The notes under the pieces are model-generated. The model ran no database searches. It was not told the origin of the DNA and saw only the letters and a program-made list of their open reading frames with translations. From NCBI RefSeq assembly GCF_032062135.1, contig NC_092866.1:21358178-21422177 (forward strand): a stretch of DNA of 64,000 bases. The letters run 5' to 3'. Within the stretch, counting starts at the first letter, position 1. Every line of letters starts with the position of its first letter. This document shows, piece after piece, positions 49,480 through 61,400 of the stretch. Both the position numbers and the translations under genes were made by a program. This stretch comes from Pyxicephalus adspersus. Taxonomy: Eukaryota; Chordata; Amphibia; Anura; Pyxicephalidae.

Positions 49480-50133
49480 GTGATGGGACTCCAGTCTGTT
49501 GGGAGGAGCTGGCACACTGCCGGGCGCCGCCATCCTATTCTGTCTCTTCCAGATTCTTCGTCGCACGTCACCCAATCCCGCACTGTGCAGGAGACATAGA
49601 TGAGGGGGGAATGCCAATCTCACTGCACATGCGTGAGATCTGCACTTTTTTTCTCCTATTAAAGAAAGGTTTCCTTCTGCGCATGCCCGAGATCAAGCAT
49701 GCACAGAATGAACAGCCAGAGCCTCCTGGAATGTGCGACAAAGGCCCTGCACTCCTATTCTAAGGAGCGGTGCTGGTTTACCCTTTAACCTCCCTAGCAG
49801 TAACCACAAGTGTGACTCGGAGTAGAAAAAAGTTTCAGGAAGCGGTAACCCAGAGTCACTCGGGGTAGGTAAACCTATGTGAAGATAAGTAAATAGAGAG
49901 CTTACCTTATCCGCCGTCGTCCATCGCCGCGATCCCTGGCTTCTTCCGGCGTCTTCTGCACCCAATGAGTCACCGGGGAGTTCCCAGTGATGTTCATGCG
50001 TGTGTATGTTGCTGGCGGGAAATTCAAAATCCATTTGTGTTGCATTCAATACAAAATAACTGTGTTGAATGCAATAGATTGGATTTAAATGTGTAGAAAC
50101 AATACATTGTTTTCAAGAACATTTATTTTACAA

Positions 50134-50164
<31 letters not shown>

Positions 50165-50375
50165 AATTTATTTAATTATATATTTTTACATGATTTTGTG
50201 TTTCAAACCTTTTTTTCTACTCTATGCTATTATATTATACTGTAAATTAAATTTTCGTGAAAAACAATGTTCCTCTTTTAGACATATTAAACTGTAAGTA
50301 AATGTCCCGCTAGGGAGGTTAATGTTGTCTACCCTTTTATGTAAAGTAAAAATTTGGAGATTTTTCCGCTTTAAA
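49480..50375 (+). mobile_element. MITE, TTTAAAGYGGA family, split by a piggyBac-like insertion
   Basis: Left part contains cgcacgtcacccaatcccgc, atgccaatctcactgcacat and cttctgcgcatgcccgagat, parallel to the copy at 45800-45950. The right part resumes at tgttgtctacccttttatgt, then aaagtaaaaatttggagat and the terminus tccgctttaaa. The intact order in the copy at 46040-46110 shows that 49789-50318 is an insertion. Confidence 0.7.
49789..50318. mobile_element. piggyBac-like MITE, TTAA-flanked, 530 bp
   Basis: The termini are CCTCCCTAGCAGTAACC on the left and, in reverse complement, CCTCCCTAGCGGGAC on the right: 11-12 bp of inverted repeat. TTAA sits on both sides (49785-49788 and 50319-50322), the hallmark target duplication of piggyBac transposition. 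Subterminal repeats agtgtgactcggagtag and cagagtcactcggggtag are seen in the left part. The right part is AT-rich with a poly-T run. No transposase is present. Confidence 0.85.
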
Positions 50376-51646
50376 GAATTAGCATGCCCCTACAGTCTGT
50401 GCTAAAGGAATAGGGGTCATCAATTTCACATTAGAACAAGAACTCTTGCTCCAGCAAGCCAGAAGAGTACTAGGGGGCCTCTGTGGATGTCATTTTACTG
50501 AGAAAAATAAATGTATCTGTCTGCAATGCTGCACTTCAACAGAGGGGATCACACCCTCTTATTCTTTTGGTAGTGGGCAAATCCCAAACGACATGTCATT
50601 GTGACACTTTATGCAGCATTCTTCCACGAGTCCAGGGTAGGGGGGTAAAGCCTTGAGTCCTGGAAGTGGAATTCACAATGTTTGATGTCATTTAAATCTG
50701 AATTGGTCGATTGTTGAGTCTGCAGGGGTCAGCATTAGTGATCAGGTGAGTATAGCAGCTGGAGAACGTTAGATTTTTTAAACCAGATCTTGGGGCTTTA
50801 ATTTTGCATTTTTTTTTTTATTTTATGTACAATGAATATCCAAACTGGATTTTGGCTTTAACTAATAGGTGGGAATATTATCCGTAATAATACAATACAC
50901 ATTTTCTAACTTTTTTTCCCATACGATTCTACGTTTCCTCTCTGCCTATGTTGTGTAATACAAAAATTTTTCTAGAAACATGTTCCTATTTGTAGGAAAG
51001 TGTCTGCATTAGAAAGGACACTCCACAACATTCAGTACAAAGTTTTATTCATTAGCAAGCATAACTGTACAGCAAATACTTTTAAACATTACCATTTACA
51101 TACATGAGATGGTTTACTTATGTCAGAAGTAAAATGTAAGATAGTCTACAATTTTTATGCAATCAGATCACTTTCATGGAAAAAAAAAACACATTGAAGA
51201 TGCCATCAGGTTAGTAGGTCTTGGTGCTAACAATTCATCAATTGCATGTTTCTGCAGTTTGAACAGAATGGATGATCATTGTGGTGGCTCAGTACGAGGT
51301 GAGTATACAGGACTCAAGGGGGGTACCACTTTACCACTAAGGGGTACCACTTTAGGGGTCATAGTGAGTACTTAAAATTAGGGGAAGAATCAGGTTGACC
51401 ATTAAGGGAACTTAAAAGTGGAATATAAATTATTGAATAGGCTCATTGAATCAACTCAAAATGCAAAAGGTCCCTGGGAGGTAGAGGTTTTTGGAAGAGA
51501 TATGCAATGTCGCTGCCAAAAAACTTTTCCCCGGCTCCTGACAATGTAACTCATGTGCACAATCTACATCAGTGGCTGCCCAGTGGATGAATAAGCTAAC
51601 TGGGAACAAGTATACAGTAAGTGATGTTAGTTTGTTCTGAGTCAGT
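50376..51646. other. Intergenic, no gene recognised
   Basis: No exon recognised. A short direct repeat, ggggtaccacttta, occurs twice at about 51319-51354. Confidence 0.4.
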
Positions 51647-51868
51647 GAGCCTGATTTATGAAAGCTCTCTAAGACTGGAGAAGATACACTTTTATCAGTG
51701 AAGCTGGGTGATCCAGGAAACCTGAAATTGATTTGTTCCAGGAATGAAAACATTTGCTAACAAATAGCAAACGACTTAAGAAATCTATTCCAGGATTCCT
51801 GGATCACTCAGCTTCACTGATGAAAGTGTATCCTCTCCAGCTTTGGTGAGCTTTAACAAATCAGCCCC
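51647..51868. mobile_element. Palindromic MITE, 'gaagctgggtgatccag' family
   Basis: The left half (gcctgatttatgaaagctc ... agtgaagctgggtgatccag) and the reverse complement of the right half (gggctgatttgttaaagctc ... agtgaagctgagtgatccag) match over roughly 80 bases, with a short unrelated middle. It is 222 bp and non-coding. A related copy lies at 21635-21800. Confidence 0.85.
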
Positions 51869-54467
51869 AAAGACTGCAAAAATTAAAATAAATGATTTAT
51901 ATGTTAAAAGAGTTGTTCTGGTGTTTAAATGATCATTTCCCATTATTTCAGGGAATATCATTATATCAGGGAATTAGCCATTTCCCTTTTAATTTTTTAT
52001 TTTGGTGAATTCATTTTTTTTTTTGTTTAGGCAAATTTTTTTGGCAACACCAATGCGAGGTTAATCTTTACCTTTCCTATGTCAGGTCTCTAATATATAA
52101 TGTCCCTATAGACATGTATTTAAAAGCTACACAAAGTGGACACAGATACATTAAAGTAAATTCACTTGTGTATAGAGCTGATATTCACCAGTAAGACCTC
52201 CCAGCTTGCCCACTGGCTAAACTAAACCTATGACTAAGGCAATACTAAACATGGGGCTCAAGTAGACTGGTGTCCTCCTGCAATGGATTGGTGTTTGAAA
52301 TACACCTGAAGACTAAATTCAGACTAGTGGTAAAAAACTGCAGTGTGGACTGTTCCTGGACATCTACTGGCAACCATCAGACAGCCAGGATTGGTGACTT
52401 CTAGGCTTTTTTAGGAATTCGCAAACACTTGCACAGACATTTGCTTGTGGTTGCAAAGCCTATCAAAGCTGTTTTTCCCCCCTCCCTATTCCAGTAGCAC
52501 CCGAAACCACTTAAAAAACACTTGCAAATACTTAAAAATGCTTGTATAAGCTGTAAAAATCTGTTCCATCTGAAGTATATGGAGGTGGTTGGGGAAGCAA
52601 ACCATCCTTGGACACCCCCATGTAGTATCTGCAAGCAAACTGGCAGAAAAAATTAACCCACTAATTCCAATACTAACCTTTTTAGTGAGTTTCTGAATAT
52701 GTTTTAAAAGCATGGTGTTGCATATGTGTGAACTTAGCCTAATTACAGGCTGGCAAGCAAATGCCTGCACAAGTATTTTCTGGGCACCTAGGGCAGTAGA
52801 TGCCTGGAAATGGTACAGTTTTTTTTTTTTACCATCAGTTTGAATTTAGATGCATATTGACAGCACAGAGGCTGAGATTATCAGCTTTCCAATGCATTTT
52901 TTAAGAAGCAGCTACTATGTTTTGTTAAAAATAGCATAGCAGATCAAACACAGCCCTTTCTTGTGAAACATATCTTGCATTTAAACACACTGCGCTCTGA
53001 TGTAAATAGCTACAAAGTGTTGCCATTGCTGTGCTCATTCTAAAAACGCTCATTGCTGACCTACCTGCTTTATTACCTTGAGATAAAATGAAATTGAGGG
53101 AAAAGAGAAATACCCTATATGCATTTTACCCAAGCCCCAGAATGGCATCCCACATGTATTGCAAAAGATAAGTTAACATGGATACATTTCCTACTACAAA
53201 ATCTGTAAGCAGAATGAACAAAAAGAAAACACCCTCTGGTCCCACGCCTTTCAATATATTCAGCCACGGTATTCTAAAATGCAAATCTAAACCTCAAAAG
53301 TCAACGGCTGGCCCTCCTTTTATTGCACAAGAGGCTGCACCTCAACATTGAAGACCAACAGGTAGGTATCCCCTCATGTGACGTACACATGGAGATAATG
53401 AAAAATTATAAAGGTATCCATGAACTTTCCCAGGTATCGTCATTGGTAAGTGTGGGAAATAGGTAGTAAAACCAAAGTGCATGGTTTCTGGGCACTATGG
53501 ATGTGTGATAATAAGAATAAAACTAAAAACAAAATAAATAATTTCTAAAAAAAATATATAAATTTTAGTGAAGTTCTAAAAAGTTTGGGATTAAGATTTG
53601 ACAGGCATACAGGTCACATCTTGCTGGACTGCACTACATATAAATGGTGTAATTGCAATATTTGTGTTTCATGATTTCAGTTATGATGTATTGGATTTAG
53701 ATATTTGCAATAATCCAGTCTGAAGATTAACTCCTGCACTTTTATTTTTAAGAGGAAGAAAGTCTTTTCCTGAGAAGGGTGACTGGTCTTGTATCCAACC
53801 CCTGTACTTTATATTTGCTGCATCCCCTGCCCTATCTCCTATCCAAGGCTCTGATGTGCCCATAATTGCCAAGTGCCAACCAAAAAACACAGTCCAACTT
53901 TCTATGTAAAGAATGCAAAGGTGGGGATCATGGGAACTTTAGTTTCCCTAAACTATACCCACACACAATTAGGAAGTGATGTGAGTTCCCAGGAAAAGCC
54001 AGCTTTGTGCTCTGCACGGGTTGTGTGCAACCTAAAGATAAACTCCTTTCAAAACGTAATATGTAGTATAAATGTATAAATGTAGTATATTTCTATCTAT
54101 TGTGGCTAACAAGGAATGCATTAAACTACAAATAAGTGTACCTGAAGATCACTTCTAAATATATTCAAATATTGTACTAATAGAAATACTGGGGCTGCCA
54201 ATGCTGACCTCCTTTGGAGTGATAATTGATTCAGGCCTCATTGCACTTATTGACCTGAAACAAGCAAGTCTCTATTGAAGTTAGCGGAATGTCAAAATTT
54301 CTGATGCTGATGTTTGTTAAGAAATGAAAACCTTTTAAATTAACTTAACATACACATAATTAACATTTTAAATGTTAATTAGTAAAAACAAGATTTCAAA
54401 AGCTTATATCTTCAGTATAGAAACACTTGAGGCAAACATGAAAATGCTGTGATAACTTCGACCTAAT
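51869..54467. other. Intergenic, no gene recognised
   Basis: No exon or RNA gene recognised. A short imperfect palindrome lies at about 54355-54379, TAATTAACATTT and its inverse around one base. Confidence 0.4.
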
Positions 54468-54742
54468 GCTATGTACATGCACTAGGTAATAGTTACCTAA
54501 TGCATTGGGTGAACATTTTGCACATACAATGGACCCCAGATTCAGTTCAGTGATCTGCCTTGGCAGATCACTAAATGACCGATTGGAGGACCGCTGTCAT
54601 TTTCTATGGTTCATCATACCTCCTTCTTTTTTCATAGAACGAAATAGTGCTGTGTGTGCAGTGCTCATCCATTTTACTGTCACTGGAAATGATCACACAA
54701 TAGGTTTCCAGTGACAGAAATGTGATATGTATATGTAGCTTA
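54468..54742. mobile_element. MITE related to the TAAAGCTACRTACACACG family
   Basis: Left end CTAATGCTATGTACATGCA; right end in reverse complement CTTAAGCTACATATACATA. These resemble the termini of the copies at 3303 and 9540. Internal sequence has a short inverted piece, agtgatctgccttggcagatcact. Non-coding. Confidence 0.5.
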
Positions 54743-55247
54743 AGAGACACATACTCTGTTATCACAATGGCATTAATCTCCTACACCACAAGCAAATCCT
54801 TATAACTCTGATCTTATCTTCATGGATCTGACCTTGTCAAAATCACAGGCCAGTGTGTACATTGTATATTCACTGGACATCACTGGTAGCTGTCAGATGG
54901 ATTTCCTTTAGCTTCTCTTCATGACTCAAAGGTGCATTTAGGACTTGGTTCCTTTACAGGACTCATTTTCAAGTCAACATTAATCCCACACAATTTAGAG
55001 CTGGGAAGTTTTATGTACACATCTGGTAAAACCAATCGGCAGCTTACTGCATAGGTGCTCAAACATTTTTAGTAAATGTTCCTTCTCCATGTCAATTAAT
55101 AATCTCATTATTTACAAAGAGATCCATTTAACATTTCAGGGCAGTATGCTCATCACTGATAGTCCTGAAGTCTTATGTTACATAAAGTTTAAAATAATAA
55201 TAACTTATATAAAATACTGCATTCTGACAGTCCAGTACTCTTCTAGA
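54743..55247. other. Likely RBL2 3' UTR or flank
   Basis: Immediately downstream (minus strand) of the RBL2 stop. No sense AATAAA was found close to the stop, so the transcript end could not be placed. Confidence 0.35.
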
Positions 55248-55418
55248 TCAGACATTTCCTCTGTCATTGGCCACATCCTGTAGTCTCCTGTAAAGGGCAC
55301 TATGGTTTTCTTGACATATCCGCTTGGCTGGCGATTCACTCCCATCTTCCAAGAGAATACCTCGTTTTTTAGTAGGGGTCTCTCCTGTTCTGATCATACT
55401 GTTAATCTCCTGCAATCT
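55248..55418 (-). CDS. rbl2: RBL2 last coding exon
   Basis: Acceptor tttaactcacAG. 56 codons and a stop (TGA at 55248-55250): RLQEINSMIRTGETPTKKRG, then ILLEDGSESPAKRICQENHS, ending DVANDRGNV. Starts in phase 0. Closely similar to the extreme C-terminus of mammalian p130. Confidence 0.95.
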   Translation of the reverse strand, partial: RLQEINSMIRTGETPTKKRGILLEDGSESPAKRICQENHSALYRRLQDVANDRGNV

Positions 55419-58400
55419 CTGTGAGTTAAAGAATAAAAAACATTAGCAAAATGAGTAATATATATATACCAAAATATATTTTGGTATAGAGCCTAACAAA
55501 TCTTTTACTTCGTTTACATCATGGCATCTTTTGCGCTATATAAAATTCCGGTTTCCTTGAGTCTTTCAAGCATTCAGCTGAGCCAAAGTATGTGACTTAT
55601 GAAGAGGTGACCCTGCTTACTGGGCAATATAATGATGTGTGTAATAGAAGCATTATAAATTGAAGATCCAGTCCACACAAAATGTTATAATTTAGCTATA
55701 GTGGAGTGTGATTGGATGAGTAGGTTCTTGGATCCTAAACATTTTGGATACTAAAAACGCAAGGGATCCTTGCATAATTTGCAGCCTTAATACTTGTCCA
55801 CCTACTTACACAAGAAAACACTGTTTATGTTGTACTACTTACATTATTTATAAAAGACTCCCTTCTCAATTCACTCTAAATTTGCCAATATTATTGGTTT
55901 ACACATAGCATTTCCTATTGTAACAGCTGCGCACTTTGACAACCGGCCACTAGGTGGCAGAATTGGGCATCTGAGGTCTCAAGGATGTAGGCAGTGCTTG
56001 CACAGCAGGACAGAATCATCTGCCCATGTGAAAGCTGGCCAAAGTGAGTGGTAGTAGTGCTGCTCACTGCCGCCAGCTTTTATATGTTGCTGTGCAAAAG
56101 TCTGAGCGATTGGCCAGGTGCCAGCCATGGGAAGCCATGTGGAATCGTGCAATTTAGAGGCGTGTGAACCTACTCTAAGACAGCATATCAACCTGCATAA
56201 TCTGAAAGTAAAATGCAATATACAATAGAGCTACCCAAAAGGTAGGCATAGCTTAGAGGCAGAAACATGGAAAGGATCTTACAGTGCAAGGATATTTTAC
56301 TTGCAATATCTTTATATAGCCATGCATGTTTGGTTTACCCAAGAATCTTTGAAACATTAAAAGAACGAAAAGAAAAGCCTCCTAAATGGGCCTTGTTACA
56401 ATAAGACATTTTAAGGAGCGATGATGTAGGTGGAAGAAGAGGGGGCTGAAGATATGCTAAGTAATAGACTAGTCAAGGAAGAAGTAGTCAAATTCCTTTT
56501 CAGAAGGAATGAAAGTGAATAAAAATGTTTATGGTAGAAAAAATGCTTTCATTCTGTATTTTTTCCGGACAACATTTAGGGTACTGACAGGGTCTTTTCA
56601 AAGGGAAGCACCAATGCCTTCTCTAGTACCCATAATGAAAAAATGGGTTTCCCATATTTCCATATTTGGAGAAATCATAGGAGTCACACTTTGGGCTCTA
56701 TTTATAAAACAAGGAATCAGATATTCCCTATTTTATAAATTGTTGCCACTTCATTGGTTAAATACAAAGAAAGGGTAAAATTCTCCAGTAAATCTTCTAC
56801 AGCTATATATCTGGAGTTGGCTGCCACCTAAATATGTGATATTTATCTTACCAAGTTCTCTGTTGTTCTCTGGAGGAGAATGGTCACTTCCACCAGACTG
56901 CCGCCTTCTCCTTGCTTTTATGAGGACACTTCTGTAAACCTGAAAAATGTAGAAAACAAAACATAGCATTAGGAATCAATCTCTCAATGGTTAATTTAGT
57001 GGAAATATATTTTAAAAGGAAGACTGCAATTTCACTAAAATCTTTACTTTTACTTTTTTTTTACTTTTTACATTTTTAGATTTACATTTTACTTTTTCTG
57101 AAGCTAATTCCTGGAAGAAATATTGCCTGCATCTTTGGGGACATTGTAAGATGTATCTGAGACAAGGTTTCTTATTCAGCATCCTTTCTGACTGGTAGCT
57201 GTTAGGGGAAATACTGCCCATAACAATAACCTGCCATTGAGAATTCCCACTGTTTACATTACCAAACTGGCTCCAGGCTAGTTAAATAGTACAGAACAGG
57301 CAATATTCTTATTTGCCCATGGCTGCTAGGGGCCGAACAACTGGGATTGATGCCAGTATGCCAGCAGCCTTCAGAAAGATTCAGCATATTCTACATTTCC
57401 AAACTAAAAGTGAAAAGTTCTTTAAGAGCATCTACAAAACCTAATATACATAATATATGTGGCTCTTATACCAAGCTAAAGTCTGTCTTCAAAAGTCCTA
57501 CGTGACCAAATTCATATAGTTAGGTTTGGTGATAAACAAGTTCACAGCCAAAGTAAAAAGAAAAAAGTTTGTTCCCAATCATGTAGACTTTGTGTGCAAG
57601 CAGTGTTCCCCTCTGCCTGGTTCAAAATACCCCCAGTAAGTCAGAAGTAAAGCCGTCCATTCAGAAAAACACATAGTGCCTACTGAGTGGAGTGAAAACT
57701 TAACTAAGATCACCACCTGTTTTGTTCATGTGCAATATATTTTACATTTACATATCACACAAAAGATATTTTTTTTTTTTGGTGACTGTATTCTGAGAAA
57801 GAAAGCAAATACAAATAAAACTATATATATAACTTTTAAGGCTTATTGTCTACCGATAAATTTTTAACAGAAATGATTCATGTTCAAAAAAACTTTGTGC
57901 AGGTCACAAAATACTGCTTTGACTTACATGACTCTGTGCATGGGGCTGGGTACGGTAACATCTCATAATGTCGTGGAAAGAAGTGTCTTCTTTTGTCACC
58001 TGATTCCGGAGAAGCAAATAAGGTATTGAGATGTGTAAAAACAATTCGAATCATATTCTCTTTCCTATAGCCAAAAAAACAAATGGCTGGCATACTATAA
58101 ATTCAGAAAACAAGTAACAATCTGAAGGTTTTACCTTAGCCATCATATAGATTGCACACATCAAAAGTTGGTCCAAGTGTCGGTCTGTCATCAAAGTGTG
58201 ATGATTGACGAGAGAAAACTCAAAACATGTCCATATCTTTTTACGAAGATCATCCGAAATATCCAGCTTGTGGCAGAGATCACGAAGACGAACACTGGCC
58301 AAGTGGTAAACCTTGGTTTGAAGAAAAGGATATAAAAGCTTATTAAAATTTAAAACAAAATAAGCAAATGCTGCATACAAATAAGTCAAGGTCCCATCGT

Positions 58401-61400
58401 ATCTTGAAAATGAGAAATGCTTTTGTTGTTCTCACCTTTCTACAAAAGAGAGACAATGATCCTGCCTTTTTCATTTTGCTGCTGAGAGTTTGCTGCCCTG
58501 GAGAGACTTGTGGGATAGTTACTTGCCCTGCAACCTGCATCTGATGAGTTGTTAATGGGCCAGCAAGGGTCTGGGCTGTTAGAGGCTGTATGGCACTGGT
58601 CACATTGTGAGCTTGGCCACTCACATTAACTTGCACTGGAAAAAATGTGATCCCTCCGTTTTCATTGGCAATACCTTAAAAAGAAAAAAAAATTAGATAG
58701 ATGGATAGATTGGTTGATAGATAGATAGAGCCTAATCTCCTTACCTAATCTCAAAATCTATCTATCAGGATTAGGCACCAATATACCATTTAAAGAATCA
58801 AGTCAAACCTGTTGCTTGGTGATTTTGGTAAAACTTTGTGTGCTGCACAAATTAGTGAAAAACTAAGGATGCCTAATAAACTGCATTATTCATTACATAA
58901 CATTGAATTCAGGATCCTCTTACCTGTGCATACATGCATATCACAAGCAGCTGTTTACAGCAGAGCCAAAAGCTAAGGTATGAATTTGTCACCTATCACT
59001 TTCAGAAGCTGGAGGGGTACAGCGTGGGTCTACATTATTTTTAACCTGTATTTTGTCTAAATTATTGCCAAAGCCTTAATGGTTTACGAACAATTAGAAA
59101 AAGAGATTATTGTTTCTTTTCATATAGAACCAGCCTGTTCTGTTGTCGTTTCAAAACATTTTGATTGAATGATTTAGAGTGTTTTACCAATATTGCATTA
59201 GCGTACATAAAGCTTTAGCCACAACATTAAATAAATATAGCAATCCATTATGGAATGCAACTCTCACCCCCAGTTTGTTGGGAGGATTACAATTTTTAGT
59301 ATAAAGTGGGTTATATACAAATATAAACCCCCTACCAAAAAAGTTTGTTACTTGCATCCCATAGTGAATTCCTATATATATGTAAAGTGGAACTAAAGTT
59401 CCATTTAAAAAAATTGGCGTCAGGTAGGTTTTTATTGCAGAAAGGGACAGGTGATGTCTCCTCTGCAATAAGTATTGTTACCTGCCTGATCGCCACCAAT
59501 CTGTCCAAATTTTCTACTTGCCAGGAATACCCAGCAATCCCTGCTTCCCTTGCGGGTGACAGTTAAGTAGTTTCAGGCTGGCAAATCAAGATCAGGATGT
59601 GGAAATACAAAAAGGGTGGAACAGGGATAGGAGAGTATCCTCAGGGTTCAATCCCACTTTAACATTGGTTGATTCAAGGGAGTATTTAATCATTTTCATA
59701 GATCCTCCATCAGTCACACCAGTCATTATTTTATTTATTCATCGATTCATTGATTCCCTAGGCAAATCTGGAAGCATCAGTGTGAATCGGTCAGCTTGAT
59801 AAAAACTTTATTGTGGTCATGTAACTTTCACCTTAAAATGCAAATATTTGTAATAGGATTAAAAATATTGTGTTAATACTTGGGGAAAGTTGTGAAAAAT
59901 TGTGTTTGGAAAAATGTATGAATAGGCCCCTATTAATATTGTGCATACTCCTTTATTAATTATAGGCTGGAAATGCTCACATTTGTAGTAGTGAACTCAC
60001 CTTGCACAGGGATGGTGACTGTCTGCCCATTGTTTGCTGTAACTGTAGCCGTAGCCATTGTTACTAGTGTCTGACCAGGGACAGGTGGGGTGGTTGTTTC
60101 ACTAGAAGAGTGTGGAGAAGCTTGAGCTGGGCTTCCTCCATCAGATGGGCTCTCAGAATCTACAAAGAGACGTCTACGAGCTGTGCCAGCCACAGGTGAG
60201 CTGTATCGTTCAGACAACGTGGGTGAAGCAGATGAGGGGTCTGAAAATGAAAAGTAAAATACATAAAGGGTTATGCATGTCAGTTCACAGTAAAATAAAT
60301 ACCTTATGCTCGATATAACTATAGATCTTGGTAATTTTCATACAACGTCTCATCCCTCTCAATATTTAAGGCCCCACATAAACTTTAAATGCAGCATGGA
60401 CCAAGTCCTTGATCTTCTGCAAACCTAAGGAAGGTTTAAAATTTGTTTTAACACCAGCAACAAAGCCTTTTTATTAATTTTCCATAAATTATTCAATTAA
60501 GCCTATGAATTTAAAGGAAAATTACTTTTTTTAAAAAAAAATGGCCAATCACACACAAGGAAAACTTCATTAAAAAACAGGATTTTTGTTTGCACATGAT
60601 TGGATGGTTAAAGTCAATGAAGCATCATCTCATTTATGAAGCTAAGTGAAGTATCCTTTGTAGGTGGGAAATTCACTTTGCTAAGTTTACAGCCTGTACA
60701 CTTTTAGTAAATTCACCCCATTGTGAGAAATTGCTGCCATGATTACATATAAACACATTTCATGGAACTGCCATAGACAAAAAAAAAAACTCACTTCTTC
60801 CTAGACCAGATGCATCTGCACGGATCTCATTGACCCTCCTTGGAGTAAGTGGAGCCGTGGAACTGGCAGTACTGTTACCAGTAGACCGCTCAAAATGATG
60901 TGGCTGCATAACCTGAAAAATACAAAAATACAGTTGATTAATATTACCTATTCTTTCTCATTGTAGATAGAATGGGAAACAATCAAACTCCTGTTATATT
61001 TGTCTGCTATCCAGGACTCTATTAGAGAGATTTCCTCTCACTTTCTGTGAAACTAACTATGTTTTATCAGGAAGTAAGGAAGAAGTTGCAATAGGAACAC
61101 AGACAATTATAAAACTAGTCCTCCTGTAATTTGCATCAAATACAAGCTTTTTTTTATTTTTGTGCTTTTGTTGGAGAGTTAACTCATATAGGAGAATCAA
61201 ATCAATCAGTCTGAGAACATAGTCAGGAGGTTCTGCAATGGGGAGTCAATGGCAAGTTCAATTTGCAACATACAGGATGTGGGCAAACACTGCAGAGAAT
61301 AAGGAGCTGTCTAAATTGGAAAGTGATCAAACGGGTCATCAGGCCCTTGACATCAATTCCCTGAAATGTTACCTGTCCAACCTGACAGCTTAAAGCTGGG

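Noticed and set aside
49380..50049. Open frames of 127 and 118 residues
   Set aside because: They cross boundaries of the MITE and the piggyBac-like element and overlap each other on opposite strands.
56400..56470. Minus-strand stretch reading ISSAPSSS as a candidate for the missing RBL2 exon
   Set aside because: The resemblance to the Ser/Pro-rich p130 segment is limited to a few residues, a stop follows within about ten codons, and no downstream p130 motif is present.
56509..56778. Plus-strand hydrophobic open frame in the RBL2 intron
   Set aside because: No domain recognised, wrong strand for the missing RBL2 exon, no splice context.
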